Notes: generated by a model not told the origin, from the letters alone. A stretch of 64,000 nt of DNA from TMED108 sp036166415 (GCA_036166415.1 JAYZHP010000081.1:19696-83695), one strand, 5' to 3'; numbered from the stretch's first letter, positions 51,464 to 61,618 are shown. Translations and numbers: made by a program.

Positions 51464-52492
51464 TTAATTAATTGGATGAATCCACCCAAACGGGTCATCG
51501 ATTTCTTCTTTTTGAATTTGCAGTAGATGCTTTTTGATTAAAAGACTCTTTGGACCATAGCTTCCATTCCCAATGGTATAATCTTTGTCCTTTGTTGATA
51601 CTTTCCCAACACTAGTTACTTCAACAGCGGTACCACAACAGAAAACCTCTTCAGCTTGAAGCAATCTTTCAATTTCAATATCCGTTTCTTTCACCTTAAG
51701 ATTTAACATTTCTTCAGCTATAGTAATAACGGAGTCTCGAGTTACGCCATCAAGTATAGACCCTCCTAGTTTGGGCGTCAAAAGCTCGCCATCAGAAAAG
51801 ATAAAAAGGTTTGCGGCTCCCATTTCTTCAATAAGTGTTTCGTTCTTCGCATGAACATATATCATATCATTAAATCCTTTAGACTTTGCTTTTGACCCTG
51901 GCAACAAAGAAGCAGAATAATTGCCAATAGCCTTGGCATTGCCAATACCTTTTGGAGCTGCCCTATGGAATTCGTCACTTAAATATAAATGAAGCACTTT
52001 ACTACCTCCTTTAAAATATGGACCAACAGGAGAAGCAAAAACTATAAATAAATATTCTGATGCAGGTTGCACGCTAATTGCCTGAGAAATACCAAAGCTT
52101 ATTGGTCTTATATACATTGTACCTTTTCCATAAGGAGGAACAAAGTCCAAATTATCCAATACAGTGGAAGTAACAGCATTCATAAAGTACTGGTGATTCA
52201 TTGCTGGGATACAAATTCTTTCTGTAGATTTTTGCATTCTCGCTGAATTCTTATCAGGGCGGAACAGTACAATTCTATCTTTGGCGGTATGGTATGCTTT
52301 CATCCCTTCAAAAACACCTTGACCGTAATTCAAAACACAGGCAGCTGGTGAAAGGCTAATTTCTCCATACGGAACAAGGCCTCCTTTCGTCCATTCGTCC
52401 CCAGAAGAACATTTACCCTCCCACATGCTTCTAGTAGGTAGGGGTTCAAAGCCTAAATCATCCCAATCAATTAACTGTTTAGTTAAATTCAT
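51464..52492 (-). CDS. ilvE: Branched-chain amino acid aminotransferase
   Basis: A 342-residue class IV PLP transaminase of the longer (type II) BCAT group, acting on valine, leucine and isoleucine. LSPAACVLNYGQGVFEGMKAY at about 55, the PLP lysine in GIGNAKAIGNYSASL, and the EEMGAANLFIFSDGELLTPKL and SILDGVTRDSVI segments match the family. It has about 160 bases of AT-rich leader with no gene. Confidence 0.93.
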   Translation of the reverse strand: MNLTKQLIDWDDLGFEPLPTRSMWEGKCSSGDEWTKGGLVPYGEISLSPAACVLNYGQGVFEGMKAYHTAKDRIVLFRPDKNSARMQKSTERICIPAMNHQYFMNAVTSTVLDNLDFVPPYGKGTMYIRPISFGISQAISVQPASEYLFIVFASPVGPYFKGGSKVLHLYLSDEFHRAAPKGIGNAKAIGNYSASLLPGSKAKSKGFNDMIYVHAKNETLIEEMGAANLFIFSDGELLTPKLGGSILDGVTRDSVITIAEEMLNLKVKETDIEIERLLQAEEVFCCGTAVEVTSVGKVSTKDKDYTIGNGSYGPKSLLIKKHLLQIQKEEIDDPFGWIHPIN

Positions 52493-52651
52493 TTAAAGGT
52501 TCCATATAAATTGAAGTTGATAAAAAAATTATTTTGAGATGATAAATGGCAGAAAAGAGCAGTGTGGGCAGAAAATGCATTCATTTTATAAATAGCTAAA
52601 AAATATTATTATAATTTACTATAAAAATTGGTTCATTATCAGGTTGTAAAA

Positions 52652-53590
52652 TTAATTTTTTCCTTCATCGTATGCTTTGATTATGTCTTTAACTAATTTA
52701 TGCCGAACTATATCTTTTGAAGAAAGCTGGCAAAAGCCTATACCATCTATCCCTTTTAATAAATTAAGAACTTGGATCAATCCAGATTCAAGTTTTTTTG
52801 GTAGATCTGTTTGAGTTACATCCCCAGTAATAATTGTTTTAGAATTAACGCCCAGCCTAGTTAAAAACATCTTCATCTGAACCGAAGAAGCGTTTTGCGC
52901 CTCATCTAAAATCATGAAGGCATTATTTAAAGTCCTCCCTCTCATATAAGCAAGGGGTATTATTTCAATGGTATTATTTGCAAGAAGAGGTTTTAATTTT
53001 TCAAAATTTAACATTTCTCCTAAAGCATCATAAAGAGGAGTTAAATAAGGATCGATTTTTTCTTTAAGATCGCCTGGAAGAAACCCTAAGCTTTCACCAG
53101 CTTCAACAGCTGGTCTACATAAAACAATTTTATCGACCTCATGATTTTCAAGTGCAGCTACTGCAAAAGCTACTGCAATAAATGTTTTCCCCGTTCCAGC
53201 TGGGCCAGTTGAAAAAACAATATCATTATTTTTTACTGTATCTACATATTTTTTCTGACCTTTTGTTCTAGGGGATATACTTCCATTACGGCCATAATGG
53301 ATAATATTATCAGGGTCACTAGCGCTTGAATTCAAAGCAGTTGTATTAAATGTTAATAATGTCTCTACATCGCTTTTTCCAAGCGATCCCTTTTCATTCA
53401 GCGTAGCTGCCATTTCATGAAAAATTTGATTGATTGCAGATATTTCTTTCTCATCACCAATAATTTTGATCACACTACCACGTACAATTATTGTACTAGA
53501 GAAATTATTTTCAATTAGTTTTAAATTAGTATCAGCCGGTCCAAAAAAAGAACCAAGGTCAATACCTTTCATTTCAATTGTCTTTTCCAT
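52652..53590 (-). CDS. phoH: PhoH-family ATPase
   Basis: A 312-residue P-loop protein. Walker A is FSTGPAGTGKTFIAVAFA (about 131-148), CRPAVEAGESLGFLPGDLKEK follows, and Walker B is MILDEAQNASSVQMKMFLTRLG. PhoH relatives are linked to RNA metabolism and phosphate stress, with the precise role unsettled. A small N-terminal domain (about 25-75) resembles the PhoH-like KH segment. It is divergent from the TatT-like lipoprotein across 85 bases. Confidence 0.92.
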   Translation of the reverse strand: MEKTIEMKGIDLGSFFGPADTNLKLIENNFSSTIIVRGSVIKIIGDEKEISAINQIFHEMAATLNEKGSLGKSDVETLLTFNTTALNSSASDPDNIIHYGRNGSISPRTKGQKKYVDTVKNNDIVFSTGPAGTGKTFIAVAFAVAALENHEVDKIVLCRPAVEAGESLGFLPGDLKEKIDPYLTPLYDALGEMLNFEKLKPLLANNTIEIIPLAYMRGRTLNNAFMILDEAQNASSVQMKMFLTRLGVNSKTIITGDVTQTDLPKKLESGLIQVLNLLKGIDGIGFCQLSSKDIVRHKLVKDIIKAYDEGKN

Positions 53591-53675
53591 CTACTAAATT
53601 TATTTATTAAAATTAAGGTTCGAATTTATAACTATTTTCAATGTATTACACAGGTGACAGATTAAATTTATTACT

Positions 53676-54539
53676 ATGAAAGCATTTCAATATATACTTT
53701 TTGTCCTTTTATTATTTTCTGGATGTGCAACTAAATCCCCTATTTCAAATCGATATGTTTCTAAGAAAAAAAATATAGAACACCTTGCTAAGCTAGGAAA
53801 ATCACATTGGGAGAAAAGGGTCGATCATAAAGATGCAAAATTATCAAACCATTTTCTATCAAAAGCAGTAGAGCTTGATCCAAAAAATTCTGATATAATG
53901 GTTCTATACTCTAGAAGTTGTTATTTTATAGGGAGGTTTAGCGCAATCAATGATAAATCAGCTGATTCATCATTTATCAATGGATTTACAAAATCTTGGC
54001 ATTACATTATTAATTCTAAAGATTTTCAAAATGGCTTTAAGTCGATTGAGGGTGATAGTTTAGCAAAAACTATTGCTGGGCTTGAAAATCTCTCTGAGCA
54101 TTTGCTCCCTGTTGCCTATTGGTGGGCAGAAAATTATACTAGCTACCTACTGACAAAACCGGTACTAGAAAGAATGGAGAATCGGGAAATTATTGAAACT
54201 GCGCTTCATCGAATACTTTCAATAAACCCAGAATACTATTACCATGGAGCGAATCGTATTTTTGGTTCATTTTACGCTAAGCTTCCTGGAGTAAATTTGG
54301 ATCAATCAAAAAATAATTTTGATAAATCAATTTCTAGTGAACCAGCTTTTATGACAACCTATATAATGCGCGCGCAATATCTTCATACCAAAAACGGAGA
54401 TAGAGGTTCATTCATTGAAGATCTTCAGTTTGTATTAAATACAGACCCTACAAAACTACCAGAGGCGTCACCTGAAAATCTTTTTGAACAAGAAAAGGCA
54501 AAAACTCTTTTAGCAAAAAAAGAATCTCTATTTGAATAA
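53676..54539 (+). CDS. TatT-like TPR lipoprotein (TRAP-associated family)
   Basis: A 287-residue lipoprotein (LLLFSGCATKS, Cys17) made of helical repeats. HFLSKAVELDPKNSDIMVLYSRSCYFIG is a TPR-like unit, and YYHGANRIFGSFYAKLPGVNLDQSKNNFDKSISSEPAFMTTYIMRAQYLH fits the TatT (TRAP transporter T component) pattern. No TRAP P, Q or M component is nearby, so it may work apart from a TRAP system. Its end overlaps the converging hydrolase gene by 12 bases. Confidence 0.72.
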   Translation: MKAFQYILFVLLLFSGCATKSPISNRYVSKKKNIEHLAKLGKSHWEKRVDHKDAKLSNHFLSKAVELDPKNSDIMVLYSRSCYFIGRFSAINDKSADSSFINGFTKSWHYIINSKDFQNGFKSIEGDSLAKTIAGLENLSEHLLPVAYWWAENYTSYLLTKPVLERMENREIIETALHRILSINPEYYYHGANRIFGSFYAKLPGVNLDQSKNNFDKSISSEPAFMTTYIMRAQYLHTKNGDRGSFIEDLQFVLNTDPTKLPEASPENLFEQEKAKTLLAKKESLFE

Positions 54540-55379
54540 ATTATATTTATTTAAGTAAGATCTTAATTCATCTACCATTTCAACGCTATGAGTTCTATCG
54601 TTAGTTTCTAAGTTAATTAGGGTTGCTTGCTTAATCCTATTCACCATATCCAATGTTTTTTCATAGCTATGTAAAATGTCTTTATTGCCAGAGAAAACCA
54701 AAATTCTTTTTTTTAGTTGTTCAATTTTATCCTCAAAACTATAGTTTTTAAAACTTAGCGCTGAACGTCGAGTTCTCCCTAGGTGAATATGATCTAACAC
54801 GTAAGAATATTTATGATATTGCTTCGAATCAGATTTCATATCAATATATTTTCTTTTCATATACCATTTCGCAAAAGGTTTAATCATCTTATAAAGCTGA
54901 GTAGGTATTAATGCAATAATGATTATTAAAAACTGTGGAATATTAAATTCAATATTTGGACCAATAAGAACCGCTAAGGATGGATTGATTTTATTTTCAG
55001 CCATTGCATCAAGAATTACTGTTGCACCCATCGAACTTCCAAATGCTATAAAGTTATTATCATCTATATCATGTAACCGCACGGCTTTAGTAATATCATC
55101 TCCAATATTTTGAATGCTAATTTTTTGCTCTTTTACATGTTTCGCTGAGCTCTTTTCTCTTGTTTCAATGTAATAAATCTCAAAATGCTTGGTCATTTCT
55201 TTGAGAACAATTTGCCATCCTTGAATGAATGAGCCCCAACCTGGTATGAAAATTACAGGGGGGTATTTTGAAATATCTTTCGGTGAAAAATGAACTTCAA
55301 ATAGCTGGATATCATTAGAAACTTTTAGATATCGTTTCTGAATTTTGGTACCTGGGCTACAATAATCAGAATAATTCAT
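54528..55379 (-). CDS. Alpha/beta-hydrolase
   Basis: A 283-residue alpha/beta-hydrolase fold protein. The oxyanion strand VIFIPGWGSFIQGW (about 42-55), nucleophile elbow FGSSMGA (Ser near 115), acid candidate in SGNKDILHSYEK and His in NDRTHSVEMVDE form a catalytic triad. No signal peptide is seen. The substrate is unknown; lipase or esterase of the lysophospholipase type is possible. It is followed by aspS's terminus region, 57 bases away, on the same strand. Confidence 0.82.
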   Translation of the reverse strand: MNYSDYCSPGTKIQKRYLKVSNDIQLFEVHFSPKDISKYPPVIFIPGWGSFIQGWQIVLKEMTKHFEIYYIETREKSSAKHVKEQKISIQNIGDDITKAVRLHDIDDNNFIAFGSSMGATVILDAMAENKINPSLAVLIGPNIEFNIPQFLIIIIALIPTQLYKMIKPFAKWYMKRKYIDMKSDSKQYHKYSYVLDHIHLGRTRRSALSFKNYSFEDKIEQLKKRILVFSGNKDILHSYEKTLDMVNRIKQATLINLETNDRTHSVEMVDELRSYLNKYNLFK

Positions 55380-55436
55380 AAGTAAAGAATTCGAAAGAAA
55401 TTAACCTCTTTCAAGCGATTGAAATAAATTAAATAA

Positions 55437-57194
55437 TTATTTCTTTTTATCTACTATATTAATATTTAATTCAGATAGTTGGTCTTTTGATACAGAACTA
55501 GGAGATTCATCCATTAAAGAAGAGGCTGAAGTAGTTTTTGGGAATGCAATAACATCACGGATATTGCTTGATCCTGACAAAATCATAATCAATCTATCAA
55601 AACCAAAAGCTATACCGCCATGCGGAGGGGTGCCATATTTTAGGGCTTCAACTAAAAATCCAAATCTTGAACTAATCTCTTCTTTGTCCATGCCTAATAA
55701 TTCGAAAATCTTTGATTGAAAATCGGGTTGATGGTTTCTGATTGATCCTCCTGCTATTTCATAACCATTCATCGTAAGGTCATAACCTCGTGATTTTAAT
55801 GATGATGGGTCTGAATCAAGGTCCGTTATGTTAGAAGAAGAAGGTGCTGTAAATGGATGATGTCTTGCAACATACCTATTAGAATCACTATCAAATTCAA
55901 ACATAGGAAAGTCAGTTATCCAAACAGGATTGAATTTAGTTGGATCGCATAATCCTTCCTCCTTACCAATTAATACTCTAAGAGCACCAAGCGCACTTAA
56001 CACAACTTCTTTTTCATCTCCAATTAAAAAGATGATGTCACCGTCTTCCATATTGGCAGATTGAATTAGATCTTTTTGAATGGCATTATCAAAGAATTTT
56101 GAAATACCTCCTGTGAGCTTATCTGACTCCATCTTCATCCATGCTAAGCCTTTGGCTTTATATTTCTTTACATAATCTGTATAATCATCAATATTTTTTC
56201 TAGAATACCTAGCGCCCGATTTAATAACTACTGCCTTAACATAAGGAGACGATTTAAATGCATTGAACCCAGATTGATCAGTATGGCTTTTTACATCGAT
56301 CAAATGCATTTCAAATCTAGTGTCGGGCTTATCTGACCCATAGAGTTCCATTGACTCATCATAGGTTAGTCGAGGAAATGTTTTTGGCAAATCAATGTTT
56401 TTGACTGATTTGAATATATGTTGAGTTAACCCTTCCATTTCTTTAAAAATTACTTCTTCATCAATAAATGACATCTCAATATCAATTTGAGTAAACTCAG
56501 GTTGTCTATCAGCTCTTAAATCCTCATCCCTAAAACATTTAACAATTTGAAAATATCTATCATAGCCAGAAATCATCAATATTTGTTTATATACTTGTGG
56601 GGATTGCGGAAGCGCGTAAAATTTTCCATGATGAATTCTACTAGGGACTAGATAATCTCTTGCCCCTTCAGGTGTTGATTTCATCAATACAGGAGTTTCA
56701 ACTTCAATAAAATCTTTTTTGGCTAAATAGTTTCGCACTGCATGATACGTATTGTGTCGTGTCTTGATATTTTGTTGTAATTCATCTGTGCGTAACTCAA
56801 GATATCTATACTTTAATCTTAGATCCTCTTCCGCGCTATTTCGATCAGAAATCACAAATGGAAGCGGATCAGCATAGTTTAAAATTTGCATTTCGGTTAC
56901 ATAAACTTCTATTTCACCGGTAGGCATATCAGAATTAACCGAGTTCTTATCTCTATCACGAACATCGCCAGAAATAGATAATACATCTTCCATGGATAAC
57001 TTTTTAATTTGCTCAAAATCACCGCTATAATCCTCAGAATTAAAGACAATTTGTGTCTTACCATACCTATCACGCAGGTCAACAAAAACTACCTGACCAT
57101 GGAGGCGAACGGTATTAACCCATCCATTTAATATGACAGATTTCCCACAATCCTTGGATTGTAATTCACCGCATGTATGTGTTCTTATATTCAT
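55437..57194 (-). CDS. aspS: Aspartyl-tRNA synthetase
   Basis: A 585-residue class II tRNA synthetase of bacterial length. The anticodon-binding OB domain (1-105) has GWVNTVRLHGQVVFVDLRDRYG, and class II motif 2 is FRDEDLRADRQPEFTQID. The GAD insertion (about 290-410) and motif 3 GIAFGFDRLIMIL complete it. It charges tRNA-Asp (possibly tRNA-Asn as well). The ATP-synthase terminator lies just upstream of its start. Confidence 0.97.
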   Translation of the reverse strand: MNIRTHTCGELQSKDCGKSVILNGWVNTVRLHGQVVFVDLRDRYGKTQIVFNSEDYSGDFEQIKKLSMEDVLSISGDVRDRDKNSVNSDMPTGEIEVYVTEMQILNYADPLPFVISDRNSAEEDLRLKYRYLELRTDELQQNIKTRHNTYHAVRNYLAKKDFIEVETPVLMKSTPEGARDYLVPSRIHHGKFYALPQSPQVYKQILMISGYDRYFQIVKCFRDEDLRADRQPEFTQIDIEMSFIDEEVIFKEMEGLTQHIFKSVKNIDLPKTFPRLTYDESMELYGSDKPDTRFEMHLIDVKSHTDQSGFNAFKSSPYVKAVVIKSGARYSRKNIDDYTDYVKKYKAKGLAWMKMESDKLTGGISKFFDNAIQKDLIQSANMEDGDIIFLIGDEKEVVLSALGALRVLIGKEEGLCDPTKFNPVWITDFPMFEFDSDSNRYVARHHPFTAPSSSNITDLDSDPSSLKSRGYDLTMNGYEIAGGSIRNHQPDFQSKIFELLGMDKEEISSRFGFLVEALKYGTPPHGGIAFGFDRLIMILSGSSNIRDVIAFPKTTSASSLMDESPSSVSKDQLSELNINIVDKKK

Positions 57195-57215
57195 ATATGA
57201 TTTAGTTAAATTTAT

Positions 57216-57250
57216 AAAAAAATTCTTGATACGCTAAATGTTTCAAGAAT
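57216..57250 (-). terminator. Rho-independent terminator of the ATP synthase operon
   Basis: On the minus strand an eight-base stem ATTCTTGA/TCAAGAAT (57222-57229 with 57243-57250), loop 13, is followed by a run of seven Ts. It starts 23 bases after the atpC stop and lies before aspS. Confidence 0.75.
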
Positions 57251-57272
57251 AAGAAGGAAAAAAGGTTGGGAG

Positions 57273-57668
57273 CTATTTTCTTGAAATAGATAATCGATTC
57301 ATAGCTCGCGCAAGCGCCAACTCTGCTCTTTTAGAATCAATATCTTCCTTTGACTTTAAACGATCTTTAGCACGCTTTAATGAAGCCTCAGCTCTTTGCT
57401 TATCTATTTTTTCAGCTTCTTCAATTGTTTCAACAAGAAGCTCAACTTTATTGCCTGAAATTTCAGCAAACCCACCACTCGTTGCATAGATAAGATCATT
57501 ATTATCTTGAGATATTTTAATCTCTCCTAGATTAAGTGCAATCAAAGCATCGCGGTGCCCAGATAAAACACCAAACAATCCATCCATTCCAGGGCAGCGA
57601 AGATATGAAACATTATCTTTCTTTAATACCTGCGTTGGTGTAACTATTTCTAAGCTAAATGTACTCAT
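57273..57668 (-). CDS. atpC: ATP synthase epsilon subunit
   Basis: A 131-residue F1 central-stalk subunit. The N-terminal beta-sandwich starts MSTFSLEIVTPTQVLKKDNVSYLRCPGMDGLFGVLSGHRDALIAL, and a helical C-terminal hairpin (EEAEKIDKQRAEASLKRAKDRL) follows. It is the last gene of the operon, 9 bases after atpD. Confidence 0.95.
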   Translation of the reverse strand: MSTFSLEIVTPTQVLKKDNVSYLRCPGMDGLFGVLSGHRDALIALNLGEIKISQDNNDLIYATSGGFAEISGNKVELLVETIEEAEKIDKQRAEASLKRAKDRLKSKEDIDSKRAELALARAMNRLSISRK

Positions 57669-57677
57669 AAAATGATT

Positions 57678-59207
57678 TTATTCTTGCTCTGAGTTTTCTT
57701 CAACTGAGGTATCCGCAACCTCAGCCTCTTCTGTTTCTGGCTCTTGAGTTTGCTTGCTATGTTCGTTAGCAGCTTTATCATTCTTTTTTGATTTATCATT
57801 GGAACTATCTGATTTTACATCTTTGCTTTTATCAAAAGCCTCATCAATTGATCCAACATATGAAAACGCATTTTCAGGTATATCATCAGCTTCGCCATTT
57901 AAAATTGCTTCGAAACCTGAAACGGTATCCTCAAGCTCAACATATCTACCTGGGGTTCCAGTGAATTGCTCTGCCACAAAAAATGGTTGAGAGAAAAATT
58001 TCTGAATTTTCCTTGCTCTAGAAACTGTTAATTTATCCTCATCAGATAATTCATCCATTCCTAAGATTGCAATAATATCTTGAAGGTCTTTGTATTTTTG
58101 CAGGACACCCTCAACGTTTCTTGCTACATTATAGTGACGATCTCCAATTATCCTGGGGTCTAAAATTCTTGAAGTTGATGCTAATGGGTCAACTGCAGGA
58201 TAGATGCCCAATTCGGCAATTTTTCTCTCAAGCACCGATGTTGCGTCCAAATGAGCAAAGGCTGTTGCAGGCGCTGGGTCAGTTAAATCATCTGCGGGTA
58301 CATATACCGCCTGTACTGAAGTAATAGATCCTTTTTTTGTTGATGTAATTCTTTCTTGAAGCTCTCCCATTTCCGTTGATAAAGTTGGCTGATAACCCAC
58401 CGCGGAAGGCATTCTTCCCAAAAGAGCAGATACTTCAGATCCTGCCTGAGTAAATCTAAAAATATTATCCACAAACAATAAGACATCTCTTCCTTCATCA
58501 TCTCTAAAAAACTCAGCCATAGCCAATCCGCTTAGAGCGACCCTTAAACGAGCTCCAGGAGGTTCATTCATTTGGCCAAATACCATTGTTGTTTTATCAA
58601 TCACCCCAGACTCAGTCATTTCATTATAAAGATCATTGCCTTCTCTAGTTCGTTCACCAACTCCTGCAAAAACAGAATAACCACCATGTTCCGTTGCAAT
58701 ATTTCTAATTAATTCTTGAATTAAAACCGTCTTACCTACTCCAGCCCCACCAAATAGACCAGTTTTTCCTCCTTTGGTATATGGCTCCATAAGGTCAACT
58801 ACTTTGATTCCAGTAACTAGAATTTCTGTTGAAGTAGTTAATTCTTCATGTTTTGGAGCGGGCCTATGAATTGGATTCTTCTTATCAGTTTTAAGATCGC
58901 CTTTTCCATCAATTACATTACCAAGGACATCAAAAAGCCTTCCTAGCGTTTCTTGACCAACAGGTACAGTGATTGGAGAGCCACTATCAACAACCTCTAC
59001 TCCTCTAGTCAATCCATCCGTTGAATCCATTGCTACCGTTCTTACCATATTATCACCCAAATGCTGAGCGACCTCTAAAACTAAAGCCCCTTCTTCACCT
59101 CTATCAACGCTTAGGGCGTTCATAATATTTGGCAAATGGCCATCTTCGAATGCAACATCAACTACTGCACCCATTATTTGAGAAATTTTTCCAGTCATAT
59201 TTGACAT
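57678..59207 (-). CDS. atpD: ATP synthase beta subunit
   Basis: The catalytic F1 subunit, 509 residues. The P-loop is GGAGVGKTVL, followed by GERTREGNDLYNEM, VFGQMNEPPGARLRVALSGL and VDNIFRFTQAGSEVSALLGRMPSAVGYQPTL. The core ends near residue 458; the last 51 residues are a charged low-complexity tail of Lys, Asp, Asn, Ser and then Glu (SKKNDKAANEHSKQTQEPE...). Usual beta subunits are about 460-480 residues, so this tail is an extension. Confidence 0.97.
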   Translation of the reverse strand: MSNMTGKISQIMGAVVDVAFEDGHLPNIMNALSVDRGEEGALVLEVAQHLGDNMVRTVAMDSTDGLTRGVEVVDSGSPITVPVGQETLGRLFDVLGNVIDGKGDLKTDKKNPIHRPAPKHEELTTSTEILVTGIKVVDLMEPYTKGGKTGLFGGAGVGKTVLIQELIRNIATEHGGYSVFAGVGERTREGNDLYNEMTESGVIDKTTMVFGQMNEPPGARLRVALSGLAMAEFFRDDEGRDVLLFVDNIFRFTQAGSEVSALLGRMPSAVGYQPTLSTEMGELQERITSTKKGSITSVQAVYVPADDLTDPAPATAFAHLDATSVLERKIAELGIYPAVDPLASTSRILDPRIIGDRHYNVARNVEGVLQKYKDLQDIIAILGMDELSDEDKLTVSRARKIQKFFSQPFFVAEQFTGTPGRYVELEDTVSGFEAILNGEADDIPENAFSYVGSIDEAFDKSKDVKSDSSNDKSKKNDKAANEHSKQTQEPETEEAEVADTSVEENSEQE

Positions 59208-59220
59208 ATTAAGAATCCCT

Positions 59221-60075
59221 TTATTCTTTTAGCGCCTCAGCTCCACTAACAATCTCTAACATCTCTGTTGTTATGGCAGCTTGGCGTGCTTTGTTAAATT
59301 CTAATGTTAAATTTTTTATCATATCTTCAGAATTGCTTGTAGCGTTTTCCATTGCAACCATCCTTGCAGCTTGCTCGCTAGCGTACGATTCCAATAAGTA
59401 TTTCCATACTTGCGCATTTAAGTAGCGCGGAATCAATGATTTGACAATTTTCTTCTTAGATGGTTCATAAAGATAATCAATATCAGTTAGTTCTTCATCA
59501 TGCAATTCAATTGGCAGTAACTTTTCCGTAATAACTGCTTGGGTCGCGACGTTTACAAATTCATTATAAATAACTCGAATCTCATCAACAGACTGATCAA
59601 GAAAGTGATTAATTATCGTGCTTCCAATTTTCATTGATTGATTAAAGTTTAATTCATTCCAAAAATCAAAATATGAATCAACTATATTATATTGTCTAGA
59701 TTTAAAATAATCATTGGCTTTTTTACCAATACAGAAAATATCCACATTTTCTTTACCAAATTCATCAATATCATTATGAGCTTTTCTTAATATACTGCTA
59801 TTAAAAGAGCCAGCCAATCCCCTATCAGACGTGACAACAACATACGCTACTCTTTTTACATCTCTCACCTCTAACAATGGCAGCATATCTCTTTCTACGG
59901 ATGGAAGTAAGTGCTGAATAATTTCTACTAAACGGTGATTGTAGGGCCTGGCTTTCTCCATATTTTCTTGAGCTCTTCGCATTTTCGCAGCTGCAACCAT
60001 TTTCATTGCTTTGGTAACCTTTTGAATACTTTTGACCGATTTAATTCGATCACGAATATCTTTAAGATTAGCCAT
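59221..60075 (-). CDS. atpG: ATP synthase gamma subunit
   Basis: A 284-residue rotor shaft. The N-terminal helix LKDIRDRIKSVKSIQKVTKAMKMVAAAKMRRAQ, TSDRGLAGSFNSSILR, and C-terminal MVAMENATSNSEDMIKNLTLEFNKARQAAITTEMLEIVSGAEAL are characteristic. It lies 3 bases after atpA. Confidence 0.96.
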   Translation of the reverse strand: MANLKDIRDRIKSVKSIQKVTKAMKMVAAAKMRRAQENMEKARPYNHRLVEIIQHLLPSVERDMLPLLEVRDVKRVAYVVVTSDRGLAGSFNSSILRKAHNDIDEFGKENVDIFCIGKKANDYFKSRQYNIVDSYFDFWNELNFNQSMKIGSTIINHFLDQSVDEIRVIYNEFVNVATQAVITEKLLPIELHDEELTDIDYLYEPSKKKIVKSLIPRYLNAQVWKYLLESYASEQAARMVAMENATSNSEDMIKNLTLEFNKARQAAITTEMLEIVSGAEALKE

Positions 60076-60078
60076 TAT

Positions 60079-61602
60079 TTAAACGGTAAACCCATTTGCA
60101 AATGCCGAGATTGCTTTTTCAAGACTAGTTTCTAATTTGTCTGAAATAACGCCTTCCTTGATAATCGTTTTTAAATCATTAGCGTTATTTGCTTCTAAAT
60201 AATCAAAAAGGCTTGATTCGAATTCAGCTACCTTATCAGCGGGAACAGAGTCCAAATACCCTTTTGATACTGCAAAAATTATTGCAACCTGTTTTTCAAC
60301 TGGCATAGGTACATATTGTCCTTGCTTAAGAATCTCTACCATGCGCTCACCTCGAGTCAATTGAGCTAAAGTATTTTTGTCAAGATCTGAGCCGAACTTT
60401 GCAAAAGCTTCAAGTTCGCGATATTGCGCAAGGTCTAATCGAAGCGTACCTGCAACACTTTTCATTGCCTTGATTTGCGCATTCCCACCTACGCGAGAAA
60501 CTGAAATGCCGACATCAATAGCAGGTCGAACCCCAGAGTTAAATAAATTTTTCTCTAAATATATCTGTCCATCAGTAATTGAAATCACGTTTGTTGGAAT
60601 ATAGGCAGATACATCTCCTTCTTGTGTCTCAATAATTGGTAAGGCTGTTAATGATCCACCGCCAAGGTCATCAGAAAGTTTAGATGCTCTTTCTAATAGT
60701 CGGCTATGGAGATAAAAAACATCGCCCGGAAATGCTTCTCTTCCAGGAGGCCTTCTAAGAATAAGTGACATCTGACGATAAGCAACAGCTTGTTTTGATA
60801 AATCATCATAAATAATTAATGCGTCTTTTCCATTATCCCTGAAATACTCTCCCATTGCACAGCCAGAGTATGGTGCAATATATTGCAATGGGGCTTCATC
60901 GGAAGCGCTTGAAGAAACTACTGTAGTATACTCCATTGCCCCATTTGCTTCTAGCTCAGCAACAATAGAAGCAACAGTAGATGCTTTTTGGCCAATCGCA
61001 ACATAAATACAGTAAACTGGCGAATCTGTCTCATGGGTATATTTTTGGTTGATAATTGCATCAACCGCTACCGCAGTTTTTCCAGTTTGACGATCACCAA
61101 TAATGAGCTCGCGCTGACCCCGACCAATTGGTATCATGCTATCAACAGCTTTGATACCTGTTTGTAAAGGTTGATTGACTGGTGAGCGCGACATAACACC
61201 TAATGCTTTTCTTTCAATAGGAAGGAAATCTTTAGTGTCAATTGCTCCTTTGCCATCAACGGGCTGACCTAATGGGTTAACAACGCGCCCCAGCATTGCA
61301 TCACCTACTGGCACCTCAACCACTTTTCCTGTTCGTTTTGCAAGATCACCTTCTTTAACATGGCTAGATTCACCAAATAAAACCACGCCAACATTATCAT
61401 CTTCCAAATTAAGAGCCATGCCGTAAACATCATTTGGGAGCTCAACAAGTTCTGAGCTCATGACTTTTTCAAGACCCGAAACACGGGCAACTCCATCTCC
61501 TATTTCAATTACTTCGCCAACCTCAGATACATCAACAGATAAATCAAACTTCTTGATCTGTTCTTGAAGTAGTGCGGTAATATTATCAGTTTTGATTTCC
61601 AT
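60079..61602 (-). CDS. atpA: ATP synthase alpha subunit
   Basis: The 507-residue non-catalytic F1 subunit. P-loop GDRQTGKTAVAVDAI, VYCIYVAIGQKASTVA, and the Arg-containing LRPPG/RPAIDVGISVSRVGGNAQIKAMKSVAG segment are present. It lies 16 bases after atpH. Confidence 0.97.
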   Translation of the reverse strand: MEIKTDNITALLQEQIKKFDLSVDVSEVGEVIEIGDGVARVSGLEKVMSSELVELPNDVYGMALNLEDDNVGVVLFGESSHVKEGDLAKRTGKVVEVPVGDAMLGRVVNPLGQPVDGKGAIDTKDFLPIERKALGVMSRSPVNQPLQTGIKAVDSMIPIGRGQRELIIGDRQTGKTAVAVDAIINQKYTHETDSPVYCIYVAIGQKASTVASIVAELEANGAMEYTTVVSSSASDEAPLQYIAPYSGCAMGEYFRDNGKDALIIYDDLSKQAVAYRQMSLILRRPPGREAFPGDVFYLHSRLLERASKLSDDLGGGSLTALPIIETQEGDVSAYIPTNVISITDGQIYLEKNLFNSGVRPAIDVGISVSRVGGNAQIKAMKSVAGTLRLDLAQYRELEAFAKFGSDLDKNTLAQLTRGERMVEILKQGQYVPMPVEKQVAIIFAVSKGYLDSVPADKVAEFESSLFDYLEANNANDLKTIIKEGVISDKLETSLEKAISAFANGFTV

Positions 61603-61618
61603 AGTCTCTTTCTAGGTA

